DNA from: Methylotenera sp. L2L1
Lineage (GTDB): Bacteria > Pseudomonadota > Gammaproteobacteria > Burkholderiales > Methylophilaceae
DNA length: 64,000 nt
Assembly (NCBI RefSeq): GCF_000744605.1
Contig: NZ_JQMG01000001.1
Location: 248,001-312,000 of the forward strand
Reading direction: 5' to 3'
Shown here: piece after piece, positions 39,269 through 49,645 of the stretch
Layout of the letters: each line of letters starts with the position of its first letter
How positions within the stretch are numbered: position 1 is the first letter of the stretch
Translations under genes and position numbers: made by a program
The notes under the pieces: model-generated
The model's database searches: none
Seen by the model: only the letters and a program-made list of their open reading frames with translations
Told to the model about the DNA's origin: nothing

Positions 39269-40282
39269 ATGCGTTTAACCCAAACCCAACTGGAGCCTCA
39301 CTTAAAGCAAGGCTTACAGCCAATCTATGTATTGGTGGGTGATGAGCCTTTAGCGCAACGCGAATGCCTAGATGCGATTCGCGTTGCAGCCACGGGCCAA
39401 GGCTTTGATGAGCGTACTAGCTTAATCGTTGAACGTAGTTTTAACTGGCAACAAATCCAGAATTTTGGCCAATCAATTTCATTATTCTCCAGCCGCCGAT
39501 TATTAGAGTTGAATATTCCCAATGGAAAACCAGGCGTAGAAGGTGCTAAAGCACTGCAAGCATTAGCGTCTAAAGCATTACCAGATACTACCGTGATCAT
39601 CATTTTGCCAACGCTGGAGCGGGATGCAAAAAATAGCGCATGGTTTTCAGCGTTAGAATCACATGCGCAAGTCATTACCCTTAACGAGGTAGATGCTGCA
39701 AACCTACCAAAATGGATTGCTAACCGCCTAGCACAACAAGGCCAGCATACTAGTATTCAAACATTGGAGTTTCTTGCACATCAAGTTGAAGGCAACCTGC
39801 TCGCAGCAAACCAAGAGGTGCAAAAGCTAAGCTTACTTTACCCGCAAGGTGAATTGTCAGATGAAACCGTACGCGAGGCTGTGCTTAACGTATCCCGTTA
39901 TGACCCATTTCAACTCGGTGAAGCCGTACTCGCCGGTGACGCAGAGCGCACCGTAAGAATTCTGCAAGGTCTGCAAGACGAAGGCGAAACTGCCGTTGCC
40001 GTGATGAATCCACTCATGTGGGTATTACGCCCATTAGTGCGCATTAAACAAGCAGAAATGCGCGGTGCTAACCTCACTACCGCGATGACCAATGCACGCA
40101 TTTATGGTGATAAGCAAACATTAGTAAAACGTGCACTATCACGTTTAAGTTTGCGCCAGTTAGATGCCGCGCTACAAAAACTAGCAGATATTGATAAAAT
40201 GGCCAAAGGCGTGATGCTAGGAGATGCGTGGCTGGAAATATCTAGGCTATGTTTCGGCTTAGCAAAAGTGCGTAGCCGTTAA
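39269..40282 (+). CDS. holA: DNA polymerase III delta subunit
   Basis: The clamp-loader subunit that opens the beta sliding clamp. 337 residues with GLQPIYVLVGDEPLAQRE near the start, an AAA-like fold with no Walker A, and C-terminal collar helices (MNPLMWVLRPLVRIKQAE). Starts 9 nt behind lptE, as in E. coli lptE-holA. No terminator seen after it. proA follows after about 120 bp. Confidence 0.94.
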   Translation: MRLTQTQLEPHLKQGLQPIYVLVGDEPLAQRECLDAIRVAATGQGFDERTSLIVERSFNWQQIQNFGQSISLFSSRRLLELNIPNGKPGVEGAKALQALASKALPDTTVIIILPTLERDAKNSAWFSALESHAQVITLNEVDAANLPKWIANRLAQQGQHTSIQTLEFLAHQVEGNLLAANQEVQKLSLLYPQGELSDETVREAVLNVSRYDPFQLGEAVLAGDAERTVRILQGLQDEGETAVAVMNPLMWVLRPLVRIKQAEMRGANLTTAMTNARIYGDKQTLVKRALSRLSLRQLDAALQKLADIDKMAKGVMLGDAWLEISRLCFGLAKVRSR

Positions 40283-40405
40283 CTCAATAGCAGCCAAAAA
40301 TCTTGGTATTTATTTCCTTTGGTGCTTATTCAGTACACTTAATTCAGTACATAAGTGTGCCGCAAAAATGTTTTTATTAAGCGTAATAAAAAAGTATAAT
40401 TAATC

Positions 40406-41662
40406 ATGAACATACAACAATACATGCAAAATATTGGCATAGAGGCACGCAAAGCTTCTCGCTCAATGGCAAGTGCCGAAACCAATCAAAAAAATATCGC
40501 ACTCAAAGCAATCGCAGCCGCAATTCTGCGTGAAAAAGCTACATTATTAACTGCCAACCAACTTGATTTAGAAGCCGCCAAAGCTAATGGCCTAGAAGCC
40601 GCTATGTTAGACAGACTGACTATCAGTGAAAAATCTATACATGGAATGGCAGAAGGCTTAACGCAGATTGCTAGTCTAGCTGACCCAATTGGTGAAATGA
40701 GCAATTTTAAATATCGCCCAAGTGGTATTCAAATTGGTCAAATGCGTGTTCCATTAGGGGTTATCGGCATTATTTACGAGGCACGCCCTAATGTGACTGT
40801 AGATGCGGCTGGTCTATGCATCAAATCAGGCAATGCAGCGATTCTCCGTGGCGGCAGTGAGGCTATTCATTGTAATCAAGCACTAGCAAAACTGGTGCAC
40901 GAAGGTCTGGCCGCAGCTGGCTTGCCAATCACGGCAGTACAAGTGGTAGAAACCACAGACCGTGCAGCGGTAGGTGAGTTAATCACCATGAAGCAATATG
41001 TAGATGTGATTGTGCCACGTGGCGGTAAAGGCTTGATCGAGCGCATTTCTAATGACGCACGTATCCCAGTGATTAAACATTTAGATGGTAACTGCCATGT
41101 GTACGTCGATGATGATGCAGACTTTGATAAAGCCTTGCGTATTCTCGAAAACAGTAAAACGCAGCGTCTGGGTACTTGCAACACCACAGAATCATTATTG
41201 ATTGCCCGTTCAGTTGCAAAAGAAATGTTGCCAAAACTAGCGGCGATGCTGACATCACATGGCATTGAAATCCGTGGTTGTGCTGAAACCTGCGCACTGG
41301 TGAGCCAAGCAATACCAGCCTCAGAACAAGATTACTATACAGAGTATCTGGACGCAATTATCTCGTGTAAAGTTGTGGCTGGCTTAGATGAGGCGATTGC
41401 CCATATTAATCAGCATTCGTCACAACATACCGAAGCCATCGTTACTGAAAATTACACCAAAGCACGCAGATTCTTACGGGAAGTGGATTCAAGCAGCGTG
41501 ATGGTGAATGCATCAACTCGTTTTGCAGATGGTTTTGAGTACGGTTTCGGCGCTGAAATTGGTATTTCAACCGATAAGCTGCATGCACGTGGTCCAGTGG
41601 GCTTGGAAGGACTCACTTCACTTAAATACATTGTGTTAGGTGATGGGCACGTCCGCGCTTAG
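40406..41662 (+). CDS. proA: Gamma-glutamyl phosphate reductase
   Basis: Reduces gamma-glutamyl phosphate to glutamate semialdehyde in proline synthesis. 418 residues of the aldehyde-dehydrogenase fold: [21 protein letters not shown] near 115, and the catalytic Cys in [12 protein letters not shown] near 255. proB is not adjacent, so the two proline genes are split. ATG at 40406. A TATAAT ends just 5 bp before it, and a duplicated TTCAGTACA lies at 40329-40351. Confidence 0.96.
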   Translation: MNIQQYMQNIGIEARKASRSMASAETNQKNIALKAIAAAILREKATLLTANQLDLEAAKANGLEAAMLDRLTISEKSIHGMAEGLTQIASLADPIGEMSNFKYRPSGIQIGQMRVPLGVIGIIYEARPNVTVDAAGLCIKSGNAAILRGGSEAIHCNQALAKLVHEGLAAAGLPITAVQVVETTDRAAVGELITMKQYVDVIVPRGGKGLIERISNDARIPVIKHLDGNCHVYVDDDADFDKALRILENSKTQRLGTCNTTESLLIARSVAKEMLPKLAAMLTSHGIEIRGCAETCALVSQAIPASEQDYYTEYLDAIISCKVVAGLDEAIAHINQHSSQHTEAIVTENYTKARRFLREVDSSSVMVNASTRFADGFEYGFGAEIGISTDKLHARGPVGLEGLTSLKYIVLGDGHVRA

Positions 41663-41754
41663 TACTAAAGAAATCACAGGGAGGGTTGCAGAATGACCCA
41701 CCCTCATTTCACCTAGCATTTCACTTATGATTTAAAACCATCGATTTAACTCAA

Positions 41755-42405
41755 ATGAAAACCATCGGCATTCTTGGCGGCACGTTTAACCCAATTCACT
41801 ACGGGCATTTACGCATGGCGCAAGAGCTTGCAGAGAGTTTGGGAATCGATTCAATACGCTTTATCCCTGCCGCAAACCCACCCCATAAAAGCACATACAA
41901 CATCAGTGCATCGCATCGTGCTGCAATGGTTAATTTAGCAATTGCTGACAATCCATTATTTCGTATAGATGAGCAAGAACTCAATAGAGCTGGTCATTCA
42001 TATACCATAGATACACTACAAAACTTACGTGATGAGTTGGGGCATGACGTCAGTATCATCTTATTTATGGGGAGCGACGCTTTTACGCAGTTTGACACTT
42101 GGCATCGCTGGCAAGAAATCATAACGCTATGCCATATCGCACTGGTACAACGTCCCCAAACCAGCAAAACAGAGCCTAGCCGCAAACTATCGCCAACCCT
42201 AGAAAGCTTTCTGCACAATCATTACACAGAAACAAGCGATGATTTACACACTAGCCCAGCTGGCTATATCACGATGCGGCAAATTACCGCGTTAGATATC
42301 TCATCAACGGCTATTCGTGATGCGTTTCAGCAGGGTAAGGCTACACGCTACTTAATGCCAGATAGCGTTATTGATTACATTCAAGCACATCAACTTTACC
42401 TATAA
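41755..42405 (+). CDS. nadD: Nicotinate-nucleotide adenylyltransferase
   Basis: Makes deamido-NAD from nicotinate mononucleotide. 216 residues starting with the nucleotidyl-transferase motif GILGGTFNPIHYGHL, then IPAANPPHKS and FMGSDAFTQFDTWHRW. The C-terminal ISSTAIRDA matches the ISxTxxR motif. Unlike the usual order, rsfS and rlmH do not follow; an M48 lipoprotein does. The 92 bp from proA include its leader. Confidence 0.95.
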   Translation: MKTIGILGGTFNPIHYGHLRMAQELAESLGIDSIRFIPAANPPHKSTYNISASHRAAMVNLAIADNPLFRIDEQELNRAGHSYTIDTLQNLRDELGHDVSIILFMGSDAFTQFDTWHRWQEIITLCHIALVQRPQTSKTEPSRKLSPTLESFLHNHYTETSDDLHTSPAGYITMRQITALDISSTAIRDAFQQGKATRYLMPDSVIDYIQAHQLYL

Positions 42406-42481
42406 CCAGTGACTCAATGTATGATTATCAGCATAAACCACGATGCTTTACCATAGACCCTATCCATGCGAGTGCAACACC

Positions 42482-44053
42482 ATGAAATACTATCTACAGA
42501 ATATTGACCGGAAACTGTCACTTACTTTTTTATTAGCGCTATCGCTAATCGCCAGTGCCTGCGGCATTAACCCAGTGACAAAAAAACGTGAGTTTCAATT
42601 TGTCTCCGAGGCACAGGAAATCTCAATTGGCACACAAAATTATTCGCCTACTCGCCAATCTCAGGGTGGGGATTATGTGCTTGACCCTGAACTTACCGCA
42701 TACATACAAAGTGTAGGTAATAAATTAGCAGCGGTATCAGACCGTAAACTCCCCTATGAATTTAATCTATTAAATGACTCAGTACCTAATGCATGGGCGA
42801 TGCCTGGCGGCAAAATCGCATTTAACCGCGGTCTTCTCTATGAGCTTAATAGCGAAGCAGAATTAGCCGCCGTAATGGGTCACGAGCTAGTGCATGCAGC
42901 CGCTCGACATGGCGCACAAGGTATGGAGCGCGGCGTATTATTACAAGGCGCGATGATAGCTGTTGGCATTGGCGCACAGAACACAGATTATGCGAACCTA
43001 ATTGTGGGTGGTGCACAAGCTGGCGCGCAATTGGTGAATAGCAAATATGGTCGTGATGCTGAAAGCGAGTCAGACTTATACGGCATGCAATATATGAAAA
43101 AAGCAGGTTACGACCCAGCCGCAGCCGTCACATTACAAGAGACATTTGTACGACTAAGTGCTGACAGAAAAAGCAATTTCATCGAAGGTCTGTTTGCTAG
43201 CCACCCGCCCTCACAGGCACGTGTAGAAGCAAATAAAGAAACACTGAAACAAATTGGCGCTGGTGGCGAATGGGGTAAAGAAATTTATGCAAAAAAAACG
43301 GCAAAGTTAAGAGCAACCCAAGGTGCTTACAAAGCCTATGATGATGCAGTCAAAGCACTCAGTGAAAAGAATATCGATAAAGCAAAATCATTGGTTAACC
43401 AAGCAATTAAAGGCGAGCCACGAGAGGCACGTTTTCAAGAGCTGCTAGGTGACATTGCGCTCACCGAAAAGAAGCCACAAGATGCATTAAAGTTATACGC
43501 AAAAGCCATCAACATGCAGCCCGATTACTTCAAACCGCACATCCAAAGTGGCATTGCCTTATTTAACATGGGCAAAAAAACAGAAGCAGAGCCATTCTTA
43601 AAACGTGCCAATGAATTATTGCCAACAGCGCCTGGGCACGCACTACTAGGCCAAATCGCAGAAGGCAGAGGCCAAACTGATGTTGCGTTGCAACACTACC
43701 AAGTGGCAGCCAGCTCTAACTCAGATATCGGTAAAGATGCGATCGCCAGAGCAGTACGCATCGACTTACCACGCAACCCAGCCAAATATATCAAATCGGG
43801 CATACAGAGCGATAGTTTTGGCAATTTATTTGCAATAGTTCAAAATGACACGCTAGTAGTGTTAAACCGAGTGCAAGTCCGCGTCATTCAATATAATGCA
43901 AATGGACGTGCGATTGGGCAGAGTCAGCCACTATTGATTAATGGGGTTGCCCCGGGCAAACGCAACCAAATCGCTATTGGGGAACATATCACTGACCCCA
44001 AGGCCATCAATCTCTATAAAGTGGTGGTTGAAAATGCCAGCATCGCAGAGTAA
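42482..44053 (+). CDS. M48-family metalloprotease lipoprotein with TPR repeats (BepA-like)
   Basis: 523 residues. A signal peptide ends in lipobox ASAC, so the protein is lipid-anchored. A zincin domain follows with GHELVHAAARHG (HExxH from His134) and a downstream ESESDLYGMQYM third-ligand region near residue 198. The second half has tetratricopeptide-type helices (near 310-430). The arrangement resembles periplasmic BepA-type proteases that service outer-membrane protein assembly, which fits a window rich in Lpt genes. ATG at 42482 is taken rather than 42443 because it begins the signal peptide. Confidence 0.87.
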   Translation: MKYYLQNIDRKLSLTFLLALSLIASACGINPVTKKREFQFVSEAQEISIGTQNYSPTRQSQGGDYVLDPELTAYIQSVGNKLAAVSDRKLPYEFNLLNDSVPNAWAMPGGKIAFNRGLLYELNSEAELAAVMGHELVHAAARHGAQGMERGVLLQGAMIAVGIGAQNTDYANLIVGGAQAGAQLVNSKYGRDAESESDLYGMQYMKKAGYDPAAAVTLQETFVRLSADRKSNFIEGLFASHPPSQARVEANKETLKQIGAGGEWGKEIYAKKTAKLRATQGAYKAYDDAVKALSEKNIDKAKSLVNQAIKGEPREARFQELLGDIALTEKKPQDALKLYAKAINMQPDYFKPHIQSGIALFNMGKKTEAEPFLKRANELLPTAPGHALLGQIAEGRGQTDVALQHYQVAASSNSDIGKDAIARAVRIDLPRNPAKYIKSGIQSDSFGNLFAIVQNDTLVVLNRVQVRVIQYNANGRAIGQSQPLLINGVAPGKRNQIAIGEHITDPKAINLYKVVVENASIAE

Positions 44054-44103
44054 AACAGAGTAAATTAGCCTAGGTAAGTTTCTGAGAAAAGACGATTATT
44101 TTT

Positions 44104-44760
44104 CTATAAAAAATCGGCGTTGAAACTTACGTCTTTTTGCCAGCGCACAACACTGATACACGGTGCGGTAATGCGTTGCTGCAAGCTCGCCAAGTTTTCT
44201 TCAAACACAGGCATTTCAGCATCGACTTGATTCGCCACCCAGCCAGCCAGTGTTAATTCGCGAGCTTTGATTGCCTCTACCGTAAGCAAGGCATGGTTAA
44301 TACAACCTAAGCGCATGCCTACCACCAATATGATGGGGATGTTCAGAGAAACCGCCAAATCGGCTAAGGTATCCTGCCGATTTAATGGCACAAGAAAACC
44401 GCCAGCCCCCTCTACTACCACGACCTCAGCTAGCTGCGTTAATTCATGATATGCCTGCTTAATCTTTTCACAATTAACGACCTCCCCTACTTGCTCTGCG
44501 GCAATATGGGGAGCAATGGCTGGCGTAAAACGATAAGGGTTAATCAGGTCTAACGGGGCAACAACATTGCTCGCTGCAGATAAAGTAAGCACATCGTCAT
44601 TCAGTAAATCACCATCAGCTGTCAATGTACAACCTGAAGCAATCGGCTTCATGCCTATTGCTTGATGCCCTTTTGTAGCAAAGTGCTTGACCAAGGCACT
44701 GGCAACATAGGTCTTGCCTACATTGGTATCGGTGCCGATAATAAAGTAAGATTGTTTCAT
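44104..44760 (-). CDS. bioD: Dethiobiotin synthetase
   Basis: ATP-dependent ureido-ring closure in biotin synthesis. 218 residues: the P-loop GTDTNVGKTYVA near residue 8, KPIASG near 40 and VEGAGGFLVPLN near 116. Last gene of bioB-F-H-C-D, 34 nt behind bioC. It converges with the M48 gene 50 nt away; no good terminator hairpin was recognised between them. Confidence 0.95.
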   Translation of the reverse strand: MKQSYFIIGTDTNVGKTYVASALVKHFATKGHQAIGMKPIASGCTLTADGDLLNDDVLTLSAASNVVAPLDLINPYRFTPAIAPHIAAEQVGEVVNCEKIKQAYHELTQLAEVVVVEGAGGFLVPLNRQDTLADLAVSLNIPIILVVGMRLGCINHALLTVEAIKARELTLAGWVANQVDAEMPVFEENLASLQQRITAPCISVVRWQKDVSFNADFL

Positions 44761-44794
44761 GTTAATTAGCTAGGAAACGACGTAAATAACCCTA

Positions 44795-45697
44795 TTATTT
44801 CTTGGGTGTAAAATTAATTGGGACGGCACCATCGGGCAATATTTCTTTATTTTTTGCGCGCCAGGCATGACCATATACCACTTCAAATGTCGCAGGTAAT
44901 TTTCCATCTTGCCTGAACTGCTCGTATTCAGCCTCTAGCTTCGCAAAGAAACCTCGACCCAACAACCCTCTGGCACGACCATCCGTCGCATTATGTGCAC
45001 CGATGCTTTTCAGATCACGCATCACGCTTTTTACATCATCATAAGTCAGCGTAAATCGCTCAACATCCAATACTGGCGCATTAAAACCAGCCCTCACTAA
45101 CGCATCGCCAATATCATGCATATCAATAAATCGGCTTACGCTCGTGTACTCGCTACCACTGGCTGCACCAGTCGCAACTCTTAATTCACGCAATGTATCA
45201 GGGCCAAACGTGCTAAACATCAGCAAACCCTCTGGCTGTAATACACGGTGAAACTGTTGCAAAGCCTCGTCCAAATCATTGCACCACTGTATTGCCAGGT
45301 TAGACCAAACCAAGTTGACACTTGAATTGCTAATGGGCAAAGCCTCAATATCCGCACAAACCAAACTTTGCTTGGTCATCCCGACTAAAGACTTGAGTAA
45401 ATGTAAAACACCGACACTCGAGTATGTCTTGCGCGTCTGTTGTAGCATAGGGTAAGCAAAATCAAGTGACACTACTTGTGATGCCGGGTATTTTGTCTGT
45501 AGTGCATGACTGCCCAGCCCAGTACCACAGCCAGCATCTAATATGACCTGCGGATTCAATTTAACCAAGTCTAAGCGACTTAGCATTTCTTCACGCACCT
45601 GCTTTTGCAAAATGGCTGCTGCATCGTAGGTTTCAGCAGCACGGCCAAAAGAGGCTCGCGCACGCACTTTGTCTATGCGATAAATATCGTCTGTCAT
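44795..45697 (-). CDS. bioC: Malonyl-ACP O-methyltransferase BioC
   Basis: Methylates malonyl-ACP to disguise it for fatty-acid synthase, starting the pimelate arm. 300 residues. The SAM motif ILDAGCGTGLGSHAL is near residue 51, SLDFAYPML near 79, and NLVWSNLAIQWCNDL near 130. It also carries the BioC start pattern VRASFGRAAETYDAAAILQ. It pairs with BioH, encoded immediately upstream with 5 nt between. Confidence 0.94.
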   Translation of the reverse strand: MTDDIYRIDKVRARASFGRAAETYDAAAILQKQVREEMLSRLDLVKLNPQVILDAGCGTGLGSHALQTKYPASQVVSLDFAYPMLQQTRKTYSSVGVLHLLKSLVGMTKQSLVCADIEALPISNSSVNLVWSNLAIQWCNDLDEALQQFHRVLQPEGLLMFSTFGPDTLRELRVATGAASGSEYTSVSRFIDMHDIGDALVRAGFNAPVLDVERFTLTYDDVKSVMRDLKSIGAHNATDGRARGLLGRGFFAKLEAEYEQFRQDGKLPATFEVVYGHAWRAKNKEILPDGAVPINFTPKK

Positions 45698-45702
45698 GTT
45701 AG

Positions 45703-46515
45703 TTACTGCGCTTGGGGTTCTAAAAATTGGACAACCGCATCAATAAACTGCTCTTGATGTGATAAGAATGGCGCGTGAGATGCACCAGCCATCACACGCA
45801 AAAAGCCTACAGGCAGGGTTTTCATCATCCAGTGTGCAGCCTGAACAGGGGCTAAAGTATCACGGTCTCCGTGTACCAATAACGTAGGTTTTCTTAAATG
45901 TTCGATTTCTGCACGTAAATCTGTTTCTAACAGTATATTCAGTGCACGATATAAAGTTTGCGAGGTGGGCGCTGGACGCTCGGCAAATTTGTTACGTAAC
46001 AATTTAACCGTACTTCTTGCGTCACTGGACCCCATGCACTGCAAGGTTAAAAACTGCGTCATGGTTTTGTGATAATCTTCATTAACGCTATCAGCAAAGT
46101 TACCAAACACCTCTGGCTCAATGCCAATATCCCAAGTGGATTTATATTCCACACTTTCTTGGTCAAAACTCTTATTCACAAAACAAGGTGTAGCGCCCAC
46201 AAGCACCAATCTACGCACTAGGTCTGGATAATCTAGTGCAATTCGCATTGCGACCTGTGCACCTAAAGACCAACCGACAACATCCGCATGTGCTGGCAGA
46301 ACTTCAGCCACTTTCTCTGCCGTCGCATGTAAGTGGAACGGTTCAATCGGGCGGCTTAAACCCATGCCTGGCAAATCAATAATATGTAGCGTGAATAGCT
46401 TGCTTAGTTTTTTAACCAAAGGCTGCCATACTGCGCCATTCATTCCCCACCCATGTAGCAATACAAGATTAGGGCCTGTGCCTATCACTTCAACATGAAG
46501 GTGATTTGCAATCAT
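45703..46515 (-). CDS. bioH: Pimeloyl-ACP methyl ester carboxylesterase BioH
   Basis: Removes the methyl group added by BioC, releasing pimeloyl-ACP. 270 residues of alpha/beta-hydrolase fold: HGWGMNGAVW near residue 21, nucleophile elbow in GWSLGAQ near 82, acid in HGDRDTLAP and His in GASHAPFLS near 245. It overlaps bioF by 4 nt. Keeping bioH inside the cluster, rather than remote as in E. coli, makes a self-contained BioC-BioH pathway. Confidence 0.92.
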   Translation of the reverse strand: MIANHLHVEVIGTGPNLVLLHGWGMNGAVWQPLVKKLSKLFTLHIIDLPGMGLSRPIEPFHLHATAEKVAEVLPAHADVVGWSLGAQVAMRIALDYPDLVRRLVLVGATPCFVNKSFDQESVEYKSTWDIGIEPEVFGNFADSVNEDYHKTMTQFLTLQCMGSSDARSTVKLLRNKFAERPAPTSQTLYRALNILLETDLRAEIEHLRKPTLLVHGDRDTLAPVQAAHWMMKTLPVGFLRVMAGASHAPFLSHQEQFIDAVVQFLEPQAQ

Positions 46516-47675
46516 GCAGCTAGCTCACTTTCGGCCTGATGAATAGCATCAACAAGTTTTTTCATATCATCCAGAGTATGTACTGCTGACAGCGATATAC
46601 GCAGCCTTGCCGTGCCTACAGGCACCGTAGGTGGACGGATTGCCGGCACTAAAATACCGCAAGTTTGTAAATACTCACTTAATGCCAGCGCTTCTTTATT
46701 ACCCCCGACAATCAAAGGTTGAATTGCTGTATCAGAATCCATTAGCTGCCATTGCTTGAGCTTAAGGTTATTTTTCAAATAAGCGATTGAGCGATTGAGG
46801 TTTGCACGCAAAGCATCCCCCTGTTCAATCAACTTAACAGATGCCGAAAGCGTGGCAGACAAAGCTGGCGGTGCTGGTGTCGAGTACACATAGCTTTTTG
46901 CCTTTTGAATCAGATAATCAATCACAACTTGCTCACCCGCCACAAACGCACCAGCAACGCCAGCAGCCTTGCCTAAGGTTGCCATCATGATGATCCGTGG
47001 CGACTTAATCTTGAAGTGATTCAACGAACCTTTGCCATGCTCACCTAACACACCAAAGCCATGCGCATCGTCTAGGTACAGATAAGCATCATACTTTTCA
47101 CACAACGCCAGATACTCAGGGATAGGGGCAATATCGCCATCCATACTAAACACTGCATCTGCGGCAATCAGTTTATGTTTTGCCGTGCTTGCCTGTAGCA
47201 ACTTTTCTAGCGCAGCTACATCATTATGTGGATAGCGCTGAAACTCTGCATATGAAAAATACCCACCATCATTCAGGCAGGCATGATTTAGTTTATCCGC
47301 GAATATTGCATCACCCCGACCGGTCAGCGCGCCAAGCACGCCGATATTTGCCATATAACCGGTAGAAAATAGCAAGGCGGCTGGCAACTGCACGAATGCT
47401 GCAAGCTGTTTTTCTAAGTCATCATGATAACGGTGGTGCCCAGTAATCAAACCAGAAGCACCGCTACCTACCCCAGAATCTCCAGCTGCCTTTTGCATCG
47501 CTGCGATTAATTCGGGACGGTTTGCTAAGCCCAAGTAATCATTACTGCAAAAAGAAAGATACGGCTGCTCATTTGCAACAATATGCTCTGCCTGCGGCGA
47601 ATCTAACAAACGACGCTGGCGCAACAAACCATCGGTTTTGCGTTGGTCGAGTTCACGTTGTAAAGAAGCTAACAT
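46512..47675 (-). CDS. bioF: 8-amino-7-oxononanoate synthase
   Basis: A PLP enzyme joining pimeloyl-ACP and alanine. 387 residues with FCSNDYLGLANRPEL near 42, GSGASGLITGHH near 70, DDAHGFGVLGEHGKG near 205 and a catalytic Lys in MATLGKAAGVAGAFV near 240. It starts 8 nt behind bioB and overlaps bioH. ATG at 47675. Confidence 0.96.
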   Translation of the reverse strand: MLASLQRELDQRKTDGLLRQRRLLDSPQAEHIVANEQPYLSFCSNDYLGLANRPELIAAMQKAAGDSGVGSGASGLITGHHRYHDDLEKQLAAFVQLPAALLFSTGYMANIGVLGALTGRGDAIFADKLNHACLNDGGYFSYAEFQRYPHNDVAALEKLLQASTAKHKLIAADAVFSMDGDIAPIPEYLALCEKYDAYLYLDDAHGFGVLGEHGKGSLNHFKIKSPRIIMMATLGKAAGVAGAFVAGEQVVIDYLIQKAKSYVYSTPAPPALSATLSASVKLIEQGDALRANLNRSIAYLKNNLKLKQWQLMDSDTAIQPLIVGGNKEALALSEYLQTCGILVPAIRPPTVPVGTARLRISLSAVHTLDDMKKLVDAIHQAESELAA

Positions 47676-47683
47676 TGCGACGA

Positions 47684-48754
47684 TTAAATCTTGTTAATGC
47701 CAAGTTTGGCAAATAATTGCTTGTCAGTTTCAGCTTCAGGGTTGCCTGTCGTGAGCAATTTCTCACCGTAGAAAATACTGTTAGCACCCGCCAAGAAGCA
47801 TAATGCCTGTATGCCTTCGTGCATACTCTGACGACCCGCAGACAAGCGCACAAAGCTGTTTGGCATGGTAATGCGAGCAGCCGCGATTGTGCGTACAAAC
47901 TCTAATGGGTCTAGCTCTTCCGTGCCGTGTAACGGTGTGCCTTCCACTTGGGTTAATAGGTTAATTGGCACGCTTTCTGGTGGGCGCTCCATATTAGCCA
48001 ACTGCGCCAGCAAGCCAGCACGTTGATTACGTGACTCGCCCATCCCGATAATGCCACCACTGCACACGTTGATATCAACACTACGCACACGGTCTAATGT
48101 TTCTAATCGGTCTTGGTAAGTACGCGTAGTAATCACCTCACCGTAGAACTCTGGCGCAGTATCCAAGTTGTGATTGTAATAATCTAAGCCAGCGTCTTTT
48201 AACTGCTCAGCTTGCCCCTCTTTTAACATACCCAAAGTTGCACAAGTTTCCAAGCCCATCGCTTTTACTTCCGCAATCATTTTAAGCACAGGTTCCAAAT
48301 CACGCTGCTTTGGGCCACGCCAAGCAGCACCCATACAGAAACGACTAGCACCATTGTCTTTTGCTTCTTGTGCGGCAGCCAGCACGTCATCTAAAGCCAT
48401 TAATGGCTCACTTTCCACATCGGTATGATAACGGGCCGCTTGCGGACAATAGCCACAGTCTTCAGAACAGCCACCGGTTTTAATCGAAAGTAAGGTGCTG
48501 ACTTGTACCGCATTCGGGTCAAAGTTCGCTCGATGTACCGTTTGCGCACGATGCATCAAATCGCTAAATGGCATCTCAAATAACTCAACGATCTCTGCCA
48601 CACTCCAGCGGTTGACTGTGTTTTCTTCATGCGCATGTGACCCACATGATTTATTTAAACCTGCTTTTAGGTTATCTGTATTAATAACCGCTTCATTAGC
48701 AGATGCTGTTGCACAGGAGGTTGTTGCGTCTGTGTTCGTTGATAATTCAAGCAT
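47684..48754 (-). CDS. bioB: Biotin synthase
   Basis: A radical SAM enzyme inserting sulfur into dethiobiotin. The radical-SAM cluster motif is [10 protein letters not shown] and the second cluster ligands follow in [10 protein letters not shown] and ETCATLG. About 48 residues precede the family start ([15 protein letters not shown]) and are unusually rich in Cys, His and Thr (a [10 protein letters not shown] patch), not seen in E. coli BioB. ATG 48754 with AAGGAA before it is preferred to ATG 48775. First gene of the bioBFHCD operon; bioA is not in the window. No E. coli-type BirA operator was recognised upstream. Confidence 0.94.
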   Translation of the reverse strand: MLELSTNTDATTSCATASANEAVINTDNLKAGLNKSCGSHAHEENTVNRWSVAEIVELFEMPFSDLMHRAQTVHRANFDPNAVQVSTLLSIKTGGCSEDCGYCPQAARYHTDVESEPLMALDDVLAAAQEAKDNGASRFCMGAAWRGPKQRDLEPVLKMIAEVKAMGLETCATLGMLKEGQAEQLKDAGLDYYNHNLDTAPEFYGEVITTRTYQDRLETLDRVRSVDINVCSGGIIGMGESRNQRAGLLAQLANMERPPESVPINLLTQVEGTPLHGTEELDPLEFVRTIAAARITMPNSFVRLSAGRQSMHEGIQALCFLAGANSIFYGEKLLTTGNPEAETDKQLFAKLGINKI

Positions 48755-48900
48755 TGTATTTCCTTGTATATTCACTAAGGTATATTCACAAAAGTGGTGA
48801 TTGAGTGAAATTGAGATAGAATTTAAGCGTGATTATACATTGTCAATAAAACCGACTGCAAACTTTGAACAATAGATTAAAATTTAATCAATCCCTACCA

Positions 48901-49572
48901 ATGCTGCAACAAACATGCATACTCTGCGCAAGCCACAATGGTGAAAACCTAGGGTTATGTAAGCCATGCCTGAAAGATCTTCCTTGGCACAGCGCTACAC
49001 AATGTCCGCAATGTGCGTTGATGACTAACGGCACCATATGCGGCAGTTGCATCAGCACACCACCCAGCTTTGATGCCACAACAGCACTACTCACCTATGA
49101 CTACCCTGTGGATGGCTTGCTGCAACATTACAAATACAACGCAAGTTTAAATTTAGCCCAAACTTTTGCATCGTTATTTGTAGAGAAAAAACACACGCAA
49201 TTAACCACGCAAAATGAAATCAACCTTATTATACCAATGCCCATGCATCAAAATCGCCTAAAGGAACGAGGCTTTAATCAAGCACTAGAAATAGCAAAGC
49301 TATTGAGCAAAGCCTTCACCATCAAGCTAGATTACACATCTTGCCAACGCACCAAACACACGCCGCCACAAGCTAGCCTAAACCTAAAAGACCGTATCAA
49401 AAACATCAAGGGTGCGTTTGGTTGCCAGCAAAATCTACAAAATTTAAATATTGCGATTGTGGATGACGTGATGACAACTGGCGCCAGTTTGAATGAACTC
49501 GCTAAAACATTAAAACAAGCAGGGGCTGCCCATGTAGAATGCTGGGTGATGGCAAGAACGTTGCCGAAATAG
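48901..49572 (+). CDS. ComF-family phosphoribosyltransferase-like protein
   Basis: 224 residues from ATG 48901. An N-terminal zinc-finger part has paired cysteines (CILCASH, CPQC, CGSC) and a phosphoribosyltransferase domain ends in the PRPP-binding motif IVDDVMTTGASL near residue 190. ComF/GntX family proteins take part in DNA uptake and competence in naturally transformable bacteria. Here there are no other com genes nearby, but type IV pili are encoded elsewhere. The start is uncertain (TTG 48865 is the longest). Divergent from bioB. Confidence 0.82.
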   Translation: MLQQTCILCASHNGENLGLCKPCLKDLPWHSATQCPQCALMTNGTICGSCISTPPSFDATTALLTYDYPVDGLLQHYKYNASLNLAQTFASLFVEKKHTQLTTQNEINLIIPMPMHQNRLKERGFNQALEIAKLLSKAFTIKLDYTSCQRTKHTPPQASLNLKDRIKNIKGAFGCQQNLQNLNIAIVDDVMTTGASLNELAKTLKQAGAAHVECWVMARTLPK

Positions 49573-49645
49573 ACGCCGCATTTCTATGCTACACAACAAT
49601 AATAAGCGTTACACAAAACTAACTTAACGAAAACTGATTTTACTT

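Noticed and set aside
40395-40400. TATAAT just before proA as evidence of a leaderless transcript
   Set aside because: No -35 at correct spacing was found, and the element sits in an AT-rich gap where such hexamers arise by chance.
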